In this document: positions 45,472 to 54,635 of the stretch, one piece after another | Position numbering within the stretch: position 1 is the stretch's first letter | Layout of the letters: each line of letters begins with the position of its first letter | Assembly (NCBI GenBank): GCA_964448675.1 | Contig: CAYUZU010000009.1 | Span: 124,001-188,000 of the forward strand | Source: CAYUZU01 sp964448675 | Lineage (GTDB): Bacteria > Planctomycetota > Phycisphaerae > UBA1845 > Fen-1342 | Direction of reading: 5' to 3' | Length of the DNA: 64,000 bases | Notes under the pieces: model-generated | Databases searched by the model: none | Seen by the model: only the letters and a program-made list of their open reading frames with translations | What the model was told of the DNA's origin: nothing | Made by a program: the position numbers and the translations under genes

Positions 45472-47376
45472 CTACCGCATCTGCTGCTCCTTGAGCTCCT
45501 TGTAGGTCGGGTCGGCGCGGTCCTGCCGATCGATGCGCTGCTTCACCTGTCCGTCCGCCGGATCGAGGTACACCAGCACCAGCGACTTGGCTTCGTTGTA
45601 GGTGAACTCGCCGTTGCCGACCGACCGGCGATAGAGCGTCGGCTCGTCCGGGCGAATGTCCAGCACGACAGCCCCGGTCGAGAAATCGACCGGCGCCCGG
45701 ACCTGGTTGCCGCTTTCGTCGTATTCGTTCGTGAGGATCGTCTTCACGTCACCGATCACGTCGCCGACCTGAACGGTGAAGTCCTCCTTGTACCAGTAGC
45801 CGCCGTGCCACACGAACACGTCCACGTTGGCGGCCACCTCGTCACCGAACTGGCGCCCGCGTACGAAGAAGTGCCGCTTGGGGGCCACGGTGACCGGCGC
45901 GCTCGGCAGCGACCAGTCGCCCACCACCGTCGCCCGGGACGCCTGCGTCGGATCACGCAGCGCGTCGCGCTTGCCGACGTAGCGGTTCCACAGCCGCAGC
46001 CGCATGCGATAGCGGTACGTCTTGCCGGGCTCGACCCGGTCGTCATGGAACCACACCGCCGGCTCGACCTCGTCGCTCTCGGGGTTGAGCACCCAGCCCT
46101 CGGGGCGGTTGGATCCGCCTGGCCCGGTCTGGCCCTGCAGCTGCTCCGCCTGGGCCAGGATCCGCCCGGCGCGCCCCCGCAGCGCCGCCGTGGCATGCTG
46201 ATGATCCATGATCTTGCGCGCGATGCGCTCCGCTTCCGCAAACTCCTTCCGCTGCATCGCCTGCTGCGCCTCGCGCAGGTCGCGGGCCAGTTCCTTGCGC
46301 GCCGCGGCGATCTCCCGCGGGTCCGGCCGGTTGCCGCGCGGCGTGATGCCCCCGGTCCTGCCCGGCGGCCGCATGCCGCCACCATAGCCCGGGCCCGGCT
46401 GCACCGGCGGCCGCGGCCGCTCGGGTTCCGGCTGCCTCGGCGTGGCCACGGCGACCTCGACCACGTCCTCCTCCTCGTAGCCCGGCAACGGTGGCAGCTC
46501 CCAGTAATCGCCCGCCTCGATCGGATAGAAGTCGGGCTGCCAGATCTTGAGCTGCCACTCGCGGACCGCCGCCAGCGCGGCGTCCAGCTCCGGCTGGTTC
46601 AGCAACTCGTTCGACCGCTCGTCAAACACCGGCGTGGGCAGCTCGAACTGCGGCATCGCCAGGCTCGGCTGCACCTCCTGCCACGGCGAAAACTCGCCGT
46701 CCGCGGTCATCTCCTGCCGCTGCACGTCCACCCCCACCAGGTACACCTTGGCCAGGTAACCGGCGTAGCCGTTGTTGGTCATCTCGCGCGTCTGCGCTTC
46801 GATCGGGAAATAGCTGGCACCGGTCACCCACGCGCACTCTTCCGGCTCGGGCTCGGGCTCGTCCGGCGTCGGGCTCACCCCCGGGGCGCCCGCGCTGCTC
46901 ACGCGGATGTCGGGCTTCTGGCGATACGCCAGGCTGATCCCGGTCGTCATCACCGGGGCAATCTTCGGCGGCAGCGGCGTCACCAGCCGCACGTCCTTCG
47001 CGCCGTCGTCGGCGGCCAGTTCCGGCAGCGGCAGGCCGAACGCCGTCGCCCACGGCAGCTCCTCGGGCAACTGCGGCGCGTTCGGGTCGACACGACCGAA
47101 GATGCCGGCCTCGTGCTGCGACTTGAGCCGGCTGGCATACACCGGCACCTCGACCGCCGGCACGCTCGCGTTGCGGATCGCCACACGCAGCTGGTCGGCC
47201 TTCGCCGAAATCTCGGGGGCGATCTCGCTCGGGCCGAGTTCGCGGCCGCCGTACTCGACCTTGTTGGGTCCCATCATCGTATAGACGATCAGCCCGATCA
47301 GCGTCGCCGCGCCGAGGCCGAGCAGGATCTTCTCGATATGCAACTCGACGATGTTCAAGATGCCCTTCGCGCCCAT
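45472..47376 (-). CDS. membrane-anchored protein with Pro/Gly linker and FnIII-like domain (third gene of PilM cluster)
   Basis: This 634-aa protein has one N-terminal membrane helix (IEKILLGLGAATLIGLIVYTMMG). A first domain follows (about 40-270), with EPEPEECAWVTGASYFPIEA and YLVGVDVQRQEMTADGEFSPW suggesting FnIII-like strands. A Gly/Arg/Pro linker (about 310-350) and a helical repeat with AQQAMQRKEFAEAERIARKI come next. A second FnIII-like domain (DRVEPGKTYRYRMRLRLWNR to WSLPSAPVTV) and a C-terminal beta domain end the chain. The ATG at 47376 is eight bases after GGAGG. It is 55 bp from the PilO-like gene and probably in one operon with it. I cannot name a family; by position it could take a PilP-like role. 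Confidence 0.7.
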   Translation of the reverse strand: MGAKGILNIVELHIEKILLGLGAATLIGLIVYTMMGPNKVEYGGRELGPSEIAPEISAKADQLRVAIRNASVPAVEVPVYASRLKSQHEAGIFGRVDPNAPQLPEELPWATAFGLPLPELAADDGAKDVRLVTPLPPKIAPVMTTGISLAYRQKPDIRVSSAGAPGVSPTPDEPEPEPEECAWVTGASYFPIEAQTREMTNNGYAGYLAKVYLVGVDVQRQEMTADGEFSPWQEVQPSLAMPQFELPTPVFDERSNELLNQPELDAALAAVREWQLKIWQPDFYPIEAGDYWELPPLPGYEEEDVVEVAVATPRQPEPERPRPPVQPGPGYGGGMRPPGRTGGITPRGNRPDPREIAAARKELARDLREAQQAMQRKEFAEAERIARKIMDHQHATAALRGRAGRILAQAEQLQGQTGPGGSNRPEGWVLNPESDEVEPAVWFHDDRVEPGKTYRYRMRLRLWNRYVGKRDALRDPTQASRATVVGDWSLPSAPVTVAPKRHFFVRGRQFGDEVAANVDVFVWHGGYWYKEDFTVQVGDVIGDVKTILTNEYDESGNQVRAPVDFSTGAVVLDIRPDEPTLYRRSVGNGEFTYNEAKSLVLVYLDPADGQVKQRIDRQDRADPTYKELKEQQMR

Positions 47377-47430
47377 CGTCATGACCTCCAAGTCCGCGTC
47401 ATTGGTTGTCTCATCACGCCCCGCGCCGTA

Positions 47431-48789
47431 TCAGCTGCCGTCACCCGTGATGCCGAGATCCGCCAGCACGTCCGCCGGCATCATGCCCTTGTAGACCCTG
47501 CGCGCCAGGTAACCCTCGAAGACGAGCGTGGCCCGCACCGCCGGTTCGCCGCCGTAGAAGTACGGCCCCTCGCGGCCGCCGGGCGGAACCGCTTCGTAGT
47601 CGATGTCGATCAGCTGGTAGAAGTTCTCGCGCGTGATCGCATCGACCAGCTTCAGCAGATCCTGCTGATCGGCAACCACAACAGCGGAGAAGCGCACCAC
47701 GTCGAACTGCTCGTCGCTGACGCGCCCGGTGAACGACGTGGGCGCCTGGTGCGCGGCGGCGGTACCCGACCGACTCACCGTGGGGAACGCCACGAGCTGG
47801 CCGTCGGAACGTACATAGCCGTGCACGTCGACCTGGACGATGCGCTTGACCGGCATGTTGGCCACGTGCACCTCGTCTTCGCTGAGCCGGGCCGCCGCCG
47901 CCTCGTTGACCTCGCGAATCGCGTTGACGACGTCGAGCTGAACCCAGTAGCTGACCTGGGCGTACCACATCTCTCGCGCCGTCGGCGCGGTTTCCGCCCG
48001 CGCAATGGGGCTCACGTGGAACGCCGACTCCTCGAACGGCGCCACCTCGGCATAGAGCCGGATGTTGCGCGCCTTGCGCACCGCGGCCCGGCCGGCGGCT
48101 TCGCTCGTGTCGACGGTCTGCTGCGAGCCACCACCCGGAGCCCCGCCACCATAGCCCGCACCGGGACCGCGGCCGTAGCCTGGCGTCGGCCGACGACCGC
48201 CCCCGTAGCCCGGCGTCGCGCCGCCCGGGCCCCGGCCCGGCCCGCCGGGCGTGGCCGCGCCGCCGCCGGCGCGGGGCGGGGCCGTACCGCCGCCGGGCGT
48301 CGTGGCCGGTCCGGGCAGGATGCCGGTGCCTTCACCGGCCCCTTCCCGCCGCCGGACTTCCTCGGCGATGCGCTCGGCCTCTTCGTCGATTTCCTGCTCG
48401 CTGGGCGGCCCATCGGCCATGAGCTTGCGCGGCAGCTCGAAGAGCTTGGTGATGTAAGTCTCCTGGAAGCGGAACGCGTCGTCGGTGCCGTCAAACTTCG
48501 GGAAGACGCCGGACAGCAGCGGCTCGCGCCGGCAGATCTCCTCGGCGACCTGCAACGTCGCGTCGTATTCCTCCTTGAACGCGCGGGTCCGCTCCTTCTC
48601 CGTACTGATCGTCGCCTCGTTCTTCGCGTTGTTGCGGAGCGCGTCGATATCGCGAGCCACCTGGAGCCGTTTCTTCATCTCGGTGGTGACACTGTCATCC
48701 ATCATGCCCAGCACCAGCACCGCGATCGAACCGGCCATCACCACGCCGCACACCAGCGGCACCCAGTAGTTTCTCAGAAACGGCATCAT
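47431..48789 (-). CDS. PilO/GspM-like bitopic protein with Gly-rich linker
   Basis: This 452-aa protein has a membrane helix right at the N-terminus (WVPLVCGVVMAGSIAVLVLGMM), a coiled-coil-prone stretch (about 30-85), then a helical EEAERIAEEVRRREG region. A 70-residue Gly/Pro/Arg low-complexity linker follows (about 150-215), then a C-terminal ferredoxin-like domain with VRFSAVVVADQQDLLKLVDA, FYQLIDIDYEA and RATLVFEGYLARRVYKG. The topology matches PilO/GspM. An AGGAGA is six bases before the first ATG at 48789. It lies between the PilM-N fusion gene and the FnIII-like gene, with gaps of 37 and 54 bp. Confidence 0.72.
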   Translation of the reverse strand: MMPFLRNYWVPLVCGVVMAGSIAVLVLGMMDDSVTTEMKKRLQVARDIDALRNNAKNEATISTEKERTRAFKEEYDATLQVAEEICRREPLLSGVFPKFDGTDDAFRFQETYITKLFELPRKLMADGPPSEQEIDEEAERIAEEVRRREGAGEGTGILPGPATTPGGGTAPPRAGGGAATPGGPGRGPGGATPGYGGGRRPTPGYGRGPGAGYGGGAPGGGSQQTVDTSEAAGRAAVRKARNIRLYAEVAPFEESAFHVSPIARAETAPTAREMWYAQVSYWVQLDVVNAIREVNEAAAARLSEDEVHVANMPVKRIVQVDVHGYVRSDGQLVAFPTVSRSGTAAAHQAPTSFTGRVSDEQFDVVRFSAVVVADQQDLLKLVDAITRENFYQLIDIDYEAVPPGGREGPYFYGGEPAVRATLVFEGYLARRVYKGMMPADVLADLGITGDGS

Positions 48790-48826
48790 CGTCAGTCTCC
48801 TGTCAGCGCCGTCGTCTCACGCGATC

Positions 48827-50950
48827 TCACGGGTTCTGGCCCTGGTCGGGCGCCTCCTCGGCCTGAGGCATCTCGCCCATCTTGACCTTGAACGTGAACT
48901 CCACCGACCAGTCGTGCCGCGTGTCCTCGCCCGTCACCGGGTCCGGAAAGGCGACCTGCTCGCCCTCCTCGGCGGCCGCCGGACGCTGGGCGGTCCAACC
49001 CGCCCCGACATTCGTGGCCCCGCGGTGGTACGGCACGATCTGCGGCTGGCTGATCGACCGGTTCAGCGCGTTCTGCGGATCGTCTGCGGGAATGTAGAAC
49101 CCCATGCCCTGCTGGCGGCTCTGCTGGCGCAGGTTGTTATAGTACTCGCCTTCCAGCCACTGCGTCGCGGCCGACTTGCGCGTCCCGAACAGCAACCGCC
49201 CCTTGATGTGCACCACAAAGCCCGGGGCCGTCGCCCCCGGCCCCTGCTGCTGGGCACCACCGCCGGCGCCGCCCATCCGGCCAGCCCCGGGATAGCCCCC
49301 GAAGCCGCCAGGCCGCGGCATGCCACCCGGCGCGCCCGGCATCGGCGCAGTCGGACCACCACCACCCGGCCCCGGCTTGCGCTCCGGCCCCAGGGTGACT
49401 TCTTCGATGTCCGGCGCGTATTCGACTTCGAGCGACTCGATGATCAACTGCCCGCGCTCGGTGCGCGGGTAACGCTCCGGATTCGTTCTGATCATCTCCT
49501 GCAGCTCGCGCGCCGAATCCGCTGCGGCCAACTCCGGCGGGTTGATCGGCGGCAGCGCATCGTGCACCAGCGTGAACAGCCGCGGCACGACGGCCCGCTG
49601 CTCCTGTAGCTTGAGCAGGTTCTCGATGTCCTGCTCCTCCTGCGTGGTCTCCTGCCGTGCCTGGTTGTACTGCTGCTGGTAGTTGCGCGCCTCGCGAATC
49701 ACCTGCTGCGCCTGGTTCTGCATGGACTCGTTCCGCTGGCTGTCCAACGTCTGCGCGTCCAGCCGGTTCGACACCCACGGCACCGCCGCCGCCGCCATCA
49801 GTGACGCCGCCGTCGCCACGAAGTACGGCCGCTTCTTGCGCCAGACAGCGACGCGGGCCAGCTCCGGCGGAAGCAGGTTCGCATGAATCTGCGCGAGCTC
49901 CAAGCCCTGCAGCGCCAGGCCGTACGACGCGCCGAAGCTCAATACGTTTTCGGTGAACTGCGGGGCGTTGGTCGTCGCGGTCGGCACGATCTTCTTGAAC
50001 TTGTCCAGCTTGATCACGCCGCCGGACATCGCCAGGTTGTTCTCGAGGTACTTCTGGAGCCCGGGCAGGCGGAAGGCATTGCCCAGCGCCAGCACGCGCT
50101 TCAGCTCGACGTCGCGGCGCGTCGAGCCGTAGAAGCCCAGCGATCGCTGGATCTCGGCCACCAGGTCGGCAAAGATCGGCCGCATCGCCTGGAAGATCTG
50201 GCGGGCGTACTTGCTGGTCGCCGCCGAGCGCTTCAGGCTCTCCGCCTTCGCGAACGAGAGCTTGAAGGCCCGCACCAGCGCCTCGGTGAAGCTGTTGCCC
50301 CCCAGCGGAATGTTGCGCGTCCACGCCGAATTCGGCTCGACGATGATCAGGTCGGTATTCTGCGCACCAACGTCGACGATCACCGTCGCGCTGCCATCCT
50401 CGCTCTCGGCCTGCCCGTCGAACCGGGCGAAGTTGTACAACGCCGGCGGCACGGCCTGCACCGCGGTCGGCGCGATGCCCACCGCCGAGAAGAACCCCAG
50501 GTGCTTGCGGATCAGCTCGCGGCGGATCGCGAAGATGCCCACCTCGATGTCGGGTGACTCGTCGCTGGTGAAGACCTGGTAGTCCCAGACGACGTCATCC
50601 ATGTCGAACGGGATCTGCTGGCTCGCCTCGTAGCGGACCAGCTCCGGGATCTTGCGAGCGTCCTTCTTCAGATCGATCGGCGGCATCTTGCAGAACCGCG
50701 CGAACGTCTGCTGGCCCGGAATGCCGACCACGAAGCGGTCGCCCTGCCAGTCGTTCCGCGACGCGAACTTCTCCAAAGCCGATGAGATCAGCTCGTCCCG
50801 GTCGGCGTCCGCCTGCGACAGGATCTTGGCGTGCTCGATCACGTCGAACGCGACCGCCTCCACCATGCCGTTCTCCGCCGGTCGCAGCTTGATCGCCTTG
50901 AGGGCGCACTGTCCGATGTCGATGCCCCAGACGGCGTTTGATGCAGCCAT
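48827..50950 (-). CDS. PilM-PilN-like fusion protein
   Basis: This 707-aa protein is fused in one chain. Residues 1-375 form a PilM actin-like ATP-binding domain: GIDIGQCALKAIKLRPAENG as the phosphate-1 loop, VIVDVGAQNTDLIIVEP as phosphate-2, and LALGNAFRLPGLQKYLENNL late. VRYEASQQIPFDMDDVVWDY is the PilM hallmark. A membrane helix follows (KKRPYFVATAASLMAAAAVPW), then a coiled-coil stretch (about 415-470), a PilN-like part, a Gly/Pro/Met-rich linker (about 555-595) and a final beta domain. The ATG at 50950 lies seven bases after GGAGG. It is first in a three-gene unit. It differs from the T2SS gspL by having canonical PilM motifs. Confidence 0.87.
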   Translation of the reverse strand: MAASNAVWGIDIGQCALKAIKLRPAENGMVEAVAFDVIEHAKILSQADADRDELISSALEKFASRNDWQGDRFVVGIPGQQTFARFCKMPPIDLKKDARKIPELVRYEASQQIPFDMDDVVWDYQVFTSDESPDIEVGIFAIRRELIRKHLGFFSAVGIAPTAVQAVPPALYNFARFDGQAESEDGSATVIVDVGAQNTDLIIVEPNSAWTRNIPLGGNSFTEALVRAFKLSFAKAESLKRSAATSKYARQIFQAMRPIFADLVAEIQRSLGFYGSTRRDVELKRVLALGNAFRLPGLQKYLENNLAMSGGVIKLDKFKKIVPTATTNAPQFTENVLSFGASYGLALQGLELAQIHANLLPPELARVAVWRKKRPYFVATAASLMAAAAVPWVSNRLDAQTLDSQRNESMQNQAQQVIREARNYQQQYNQARQETTQEEQDIENLLKLQEQRAVVPRLFTLVHDALPPINPPELAAADSARELQEMIRTNPERYPRTERGQLIIESLEVEYAPDIEEVTLGPERKPGPGGGGPTAPMPGAPGGMPRPGGFGGYPGAGRMGGAGGGAQQQGPGATAPGFVVHIKGRLLFGTRKSAATQWLEGEYYNNLRQQSRQQGMGFYIPADDPQNALNRSISQPQIVPYHRGATNVGAGWTAQRPAAAEEGEQVAFPDPVTGEDTRHDWSVEFTFKVKMGEMPQAEEAPDQGQNP

Positions 50951-51472
50951 GGCATGACCTCCTTCCGGACGGCCGGGCAGACCGCTCGCGCACGAGCAGA
51001 CCGCGACTGTGCCGGAACATATAAGCACTAGCACCGCGTAGACGGCGCGTTTCCTGGCTGGTTTGGGCTGATGCAAGTAAGCCGAGCGGCGGTTGTCCCG
51101 CAACGGCTTCCGTCGAGGGATGCGTCCACGACGGCATCTGGCGGAGGAAAAGTATCTATGAGGCCGGATACGGAATCAATCAAGTATCGCTTGTGCCGTC
51201 TGCGTGGCGACCCACGCCTGGTTGTCGATCGGGGCCAATCAACCAGCCCCGCTGCGCGTCCCCGCTCCTGTTGCTGAATGTCGGCGGTAGCGACCTTCGC
51301 GTACCTCTCATTTATTAGATTACCCGGCTGGCGCCCGGTGTCAAACCACCGGACCCAAAACACCGACGGCAAGCCGTCAGTTCCCGCCGGCGGCTTGCCA
51401 CCGCCTCGGAATTAGACGGATTCTCGTCGCCGGAAGTTCGCGCAAACTGCGGAAAAAAACCGCCGGAAACCG
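50951..51472. other. intergenic region between the PilM cluster and alaS, 522 bp
   Basis: No supported gene. It should contain the promoter of the leftward PilM cluster; AT-rich spots exist near 51020 and 51150-51190 without a clear hexamer pair. Near the alaS side are two inverted repeats, listed separately. Confidence 0.45.
51336..51399. repeat. two adjacent inverted repeats downstream of alaS
   Basis: CCGGTG/CACCGG with a six-base loop (51336-51353), and GGCAAGCCG/CGGCTTGCC with a 14-base loop (51368-51399). Neither is followed by a U-tract on the alaS strand, so they may be rho-dependent end structures or REP-like elements. Confidence 0.45.
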
Positions 51473-54334
51473 CTACAACTTGGCCGCGATCCACTGGCGC
51501 CCAGCCTCGAGCGCCTTGTCCAGATCCTCGGGCGCTTTGCCGCCGGCCTGGGCCATCGTCGGCGGCCCCCCACCGCCACCCTTGACCTGCTTGGCGGCTT
51601 CCTTGACCAGGTCGCCGGCCTTGAGCCCCTTCTTGATCAGATCGTCCGTCATCGCCGCCAGCAGCACCGCCTTGTCGCCGCTGCGCACGCCGAGCAGCAC
51701 CGCCGCCGATCCACACTTCTGCTTGACCATGTCCGCACCCGTCTTGAGTTGATCGACGGCAACATCGGGCATTTCGGCGACCAGGATCGTCGTATCGCCC
51801 ACCTTGTCCGCCTGGGCCAGCAAGGCGTTGATCTTGTTCATCACCAGGTCGGCAGCGTCGGCGGCCTCCGCCTTCTGCTGCTGTTTGGCGATTTTCTGCA
51901 ACTCGGCGGTCAGGTCGCGCAGCCTGATCCGATGACGCAGCGGGATCATCGCACTTTGCAGCGTGTTCTGAAGCTCGGCCAGGCCGTCGGGCACGTCCTC
52001 GGGCGGTCCCTGTCGCAGGCGCTCCGCCTGGTCCACCAGCGCCTGGCCGCACTCGTCGGTGAGGGTCGCGGTCTGCCCGGTCATACCGACCACGCGGCGA
52101 ATACCCTTGGCGACCGCTTCTTCACTGGCAAGCACGAATCGCTCGATATCGCCCGTCTGCTTGAGGTGCGTCCCCCCGCAGAATTCGATGGAGTACTTGC
52201 GCCATTCGGGGTTTTCGGGCCGAGCCAGCAGCTCGTCGATCGGCTGGCCGATGGCCATCACGCGGACGAAGTCGGGGTAGCGCTCGCCGAACACGGCGCG
52301 CAGGCCGTTGATCTTCAGCGCCTCTTCCTGCGGCACGACCTGGTAATACACCGGCAGGTTCTGCTCGATGATCTCGTTGCACAGCGATTCGACGCGCTCG
52401 ATCTCGTGCGGCGTCAGGGCGCGCGGGTGCGAGAAGTCGAAGCGCGTCTTCTCCGGATCGACCAGCGAGCCCTTCTGCTGCACGTGCTCCCCCAGCACCT
52501 CGCGCAGCGCCCAGTTGAGCACGTGCGTCGCGGTGTGGTTCTTCATTGTCGCCCGGCGGTGGGTGTCGACGGCGAGTTCGACCGCGTCACCGACGCTGAT
52601 GTTCCCCATGACCAGCGTGCCGAAATGCACGACGCACTCGCCGATCTGCTCGGTGTTTTCGACATCGAAGCGGATCGACGGCCCGCCAATGATGCCCTTG
52701 TCGCCGACCTGGCCACCCGCCTCGGCGTAGAAGCACGTCCGGTCGACGATGACGCCGGCGTTGTCGCCGGGCTGGATACCGCCGTCGGTCAGCACGACCG
52801 GGCCATCATTCGTCAGACGCACCAGTCCGCAGACCTTGGCGGTCATCGTCTCGTCGGTGTACTTGGGCGTGCTGTCGGTGGCGGGTAGACCACTGAGCAG
52901 TTCGGGCGAGACGGCCGTCGCGCCGGGCGTCGTCGTCTTGCCGGCGGCGCGGGCCCGGTCGCGGGCCTCTTCCATGAGCCGCTCGTATTCGCCGATGTCG
53001 ACCTTGAGACCCTTCTCCTCGGCCATCACCTGCGTGAGATCGATCGGGAAGCCGTAGGTATCGTGGAGCTTGAAGGCGTCTTCGCCGCGAATCTCGTGAT
53101 TGTGATGCTGGCGAGCGAAATCGGCGGCCTGCTCAAATAGCGCGATGCCGCGATCGAGTGTCGCCTCGAACGACTCCTCCTCCTCGCGGATGACGGCCTT
53201 GACGTGCTCGGGGTTCTTCTTGAGTTCCGGGAACGCGTCGCCCATCGTCGCGACAACGGTGTCGACCAGGTCACAGATGAACGGCTTGTGCAGGTCGAGG
53301 TATTGCCAGCCGAAGCGCACGCCCCGCCGCAGGATACGCCGCAGGACGTAGCCGCGGCCCTCGCGATCGGGCACGGCGCCGTCGGTCAGCGCGAATGTCA
53401 GGCAGCGGGCGTGGTCGGCAATCACACGGCACGCCTCGTCCTGCATGTTGCCGGCCGTCATCGCGGCGTAGCGATTCTCCGGCTGCCGGTTCCCGGATCC
53501 CGGATCCCCGTACTTGTGCCCCGTCAGCTTCTCGATGTGCTGGATGATCGGCACGAAGACGTCGGTCGCATAGTTGTTGTTGTGACCCTGGAGCACAGCG
53601 GTCACGCGCTCGAACCCCATGCCGGTGTCGACGTGCTTGGCGGGCAGCGGCGAAAGCCGGCCGCCGCTGTCGCGGTTGAACTGGATGAACACGAGGTTCC
53701 AGATCTCGATCACCCGCGCATCGTCGGCGTTGACGAGTTGGGCACCGGTCTTGTCGGGCGTCAGGTCGATGTGGATCTCGCTGCACGGTCCGCAGGGCCC
53801 GGTGTCGCCCATCTCCCAGAAGTTGTCCTTCTTATTGCCCGGATGGACGCGGTCGGCCGGCAGGATCTTCTGCCACAGGTCGCGGGCCTCGAGGTCGGGC
53901 TCGAGCCCATCGGCCTCGTCACCGCCGAAGTAGGTCGCGTGCAGCCGGCTGGCGTCGAGGCCCCAGACGTCGACGAGCAGTTCCCAGGCCCAGGCGATGG
54001 CCTCGGTCTTGAAGTAGTCGCCGAAGGACCAGTTGCCGAGCATCTCGAAGAAGGTGTGGTGATAGGTGTCGTGGCCGACGTCGTCGAGGTCGTTGTGCTT
54101 GCCACCGGCGCGGATGCACTTCTGCGAGTTGGCGGCGCGCTTGAGTTGGCCGAATTCGGTCTTGGGGTCGGCGGTGCCGAGGAATAGCGGTTTGAACTGG
54201 TTCATGCCCGCGTTGGTGAACAGCAGGGTCGGGTCGTCGTGAGGGACGACCGGCGAACTGGGCACAAAGGTGTGCTGCTTGCTCTTGAAGAACTCGACGA
54301 ACTGCTGACGGACATCGGCGGCGGTACGCGTCAC
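51473..54334 (-). CDS. alaS: alanyl-tRNA synthetase
   Basis: This 953-aa enzyme charges tRNA-Ala and clears mischarged Ser/Gly. The class II catalytic core is at about 1-390 (FVEFFKSKQHTFVPSSPVVP, FTNAGMNQFKPLFLG, the DTGMGFERVTAVLQG motif 3 region). The editing domain has zinc/catalytic residues in HTATHVLNWALR and FCGGTHLKQTGDI. The C-terminal oligomerisation (DHHA1-like) domain ends GGGGGPPTMAQAGG. It is somewhat longer than the usual 875. The GTG at 54334 follows AAGGGG by seven bases and begins the conserved N-terminus; the open frame further upstream is not used. It stands alone on its strand. Confidence 0.96.
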   Translation of the reverse strand: MTRTAADVRQQFVEFFKSKQHTFVPSSPVVPHDDPTLLFTNAGMNQFKPLFLGTADPKTEFGQLKRAANSQKCIRAGGKHNDLDDVGHDTYHHTFFEMLGNWSFGDYFKTEAIAWAWELLVDVWGLDASRLHATYFGGDEADGLEPDLEARDLWQKILPADRVHPGNKKDNFWEMGDTGPCGPCSEIHIDLTPDKTGAQLVNADDARVIEIWNLVFIQFNRDSGGRLSPLPAKHVDTGMGFERVTAVLQGHNNNYATDVFVPIIQHIEKLTGHKYGDPGSGNRQPENRYAAMTAGNMQDEACRVIADHARCLTFALTDGAVPDREGRGYVLRRILRRGVRFGWQYLDLHKPFICDLVDTVVATMGDAFPELKKNPEHVKAVIREEEESFEATLDRGIALFEQAADFARQHHNHEIRGEDAFKLHDTYGFPIDLTQVMAEEKGLKVDIGEYERLMEEARDRARAAGKTTTPGATAVSPELLSGLPATDSTPKYTDETMTAKVCGLVRLTNDGPVVLTDGGIQPGDNAGVIVDRTCFYAEAGGQVGDKGIIGGPSIRFDVENTEQIGECVVHFGTLVMGNISVGDAVELAVDTHRRATMKNHTATHVLNWALREVLGEHVQQKGSLVDPEKTRFDFSHPRALTPHEIERVESLCNEIIEQNLPVYYQVVPQEEALKINGLRAVFGERYPDFVRVMAIGQPIDELLARPENPEWRKYSIEFCGGTHLKQTGDIERFVLASEEAVAKGIRRVVGMTGQTATLTDECGQALVDQAERLRQGPPEDVPDGLAELQNTLQSAMIPLRHRIRLRDLTAELQKIAKQQQKAEAADAADLVMNKINALLAQADKVGDTTILVAEMPDVAVDQLKTGADMVKQKCGSAAVLLGVRSGDKAVLLAAMTDDLIKKGLKAGDLVKEAAKQVKGGGGGPPTMAQAGGKAPEDLDKALEAGRQWIAAKL

Positions 54335-54441
54335 GGCCAAGCCCCTTCTACGGATCCGGTCAGGCTGCAAAACGTCGGATTGTACGCGGAGCGGCCGCCG
54401 ATCGGAATGGGGCGCGTTGCGGGGGGGCGATCTCAGAGTGG

Positions 54442-54460
54442 CACTGGCGTCTCGCCAGTG
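54442..54460. repeat. REP-like palindrome
   Basis: CACTGGCG and CGCCAGTG (perfect 8-bp arms) around a TCT loop. Translated on the minus strand in one frame it reads TGETPVP, a peptide string that recurs in spurious planctomycete ORFs, so it may belong to a dispersed repeat family. I saw only one copy in this window. Confidence 0.5.
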
Positions 54461-54527
54461 ATGTAGCGGCCGACGGCTGGTCGGAAGTCGACGCGCAGGA
54501 GTCTCGCCCACTGCGGGAAAACCCCAA

Positions 54528-54557
54528 TTGATTCCGGCCACGCCGCCGACCTATAAA
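54528..54557 (+). promoter_or_regulatory. candidate promoter of the frameshifted PEP-CTERM-like gene
   Basis: TTGATT (54528-54533), 18-base spacer, TATAAA (54552-54557), about 79 bases before the ATG at 54636. Good consensus match. Confidence 0.45.
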
Positions 54558-54635
54558 AGGACGTGTAGATCCTCGACCGCCCGGCCTCGGGACACGCCGG
54601 GCTTCCGACGCTCACCTGCTTGCACGGAGGCGCGC

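Larger units (their letters stand above)
54335..54635. other. divergent region between alaS and the PEP-CTERM-like gene, 301 bp
   Basis: It holds a short palindromic element (54442-54460) and a promoter for the rightward gene (54528-54557). No protein-coding signal. Confidence 0.5.

Noticed and set aside
45805..48885. A 1026-codon open frame on the plus strand across the PilM cluster
   Set aside because: Composition is Arg/His/Leu/Pro-rich without domains. It is the reverse shadow of two well-supported leftward genes with RBSs and membrane helices.
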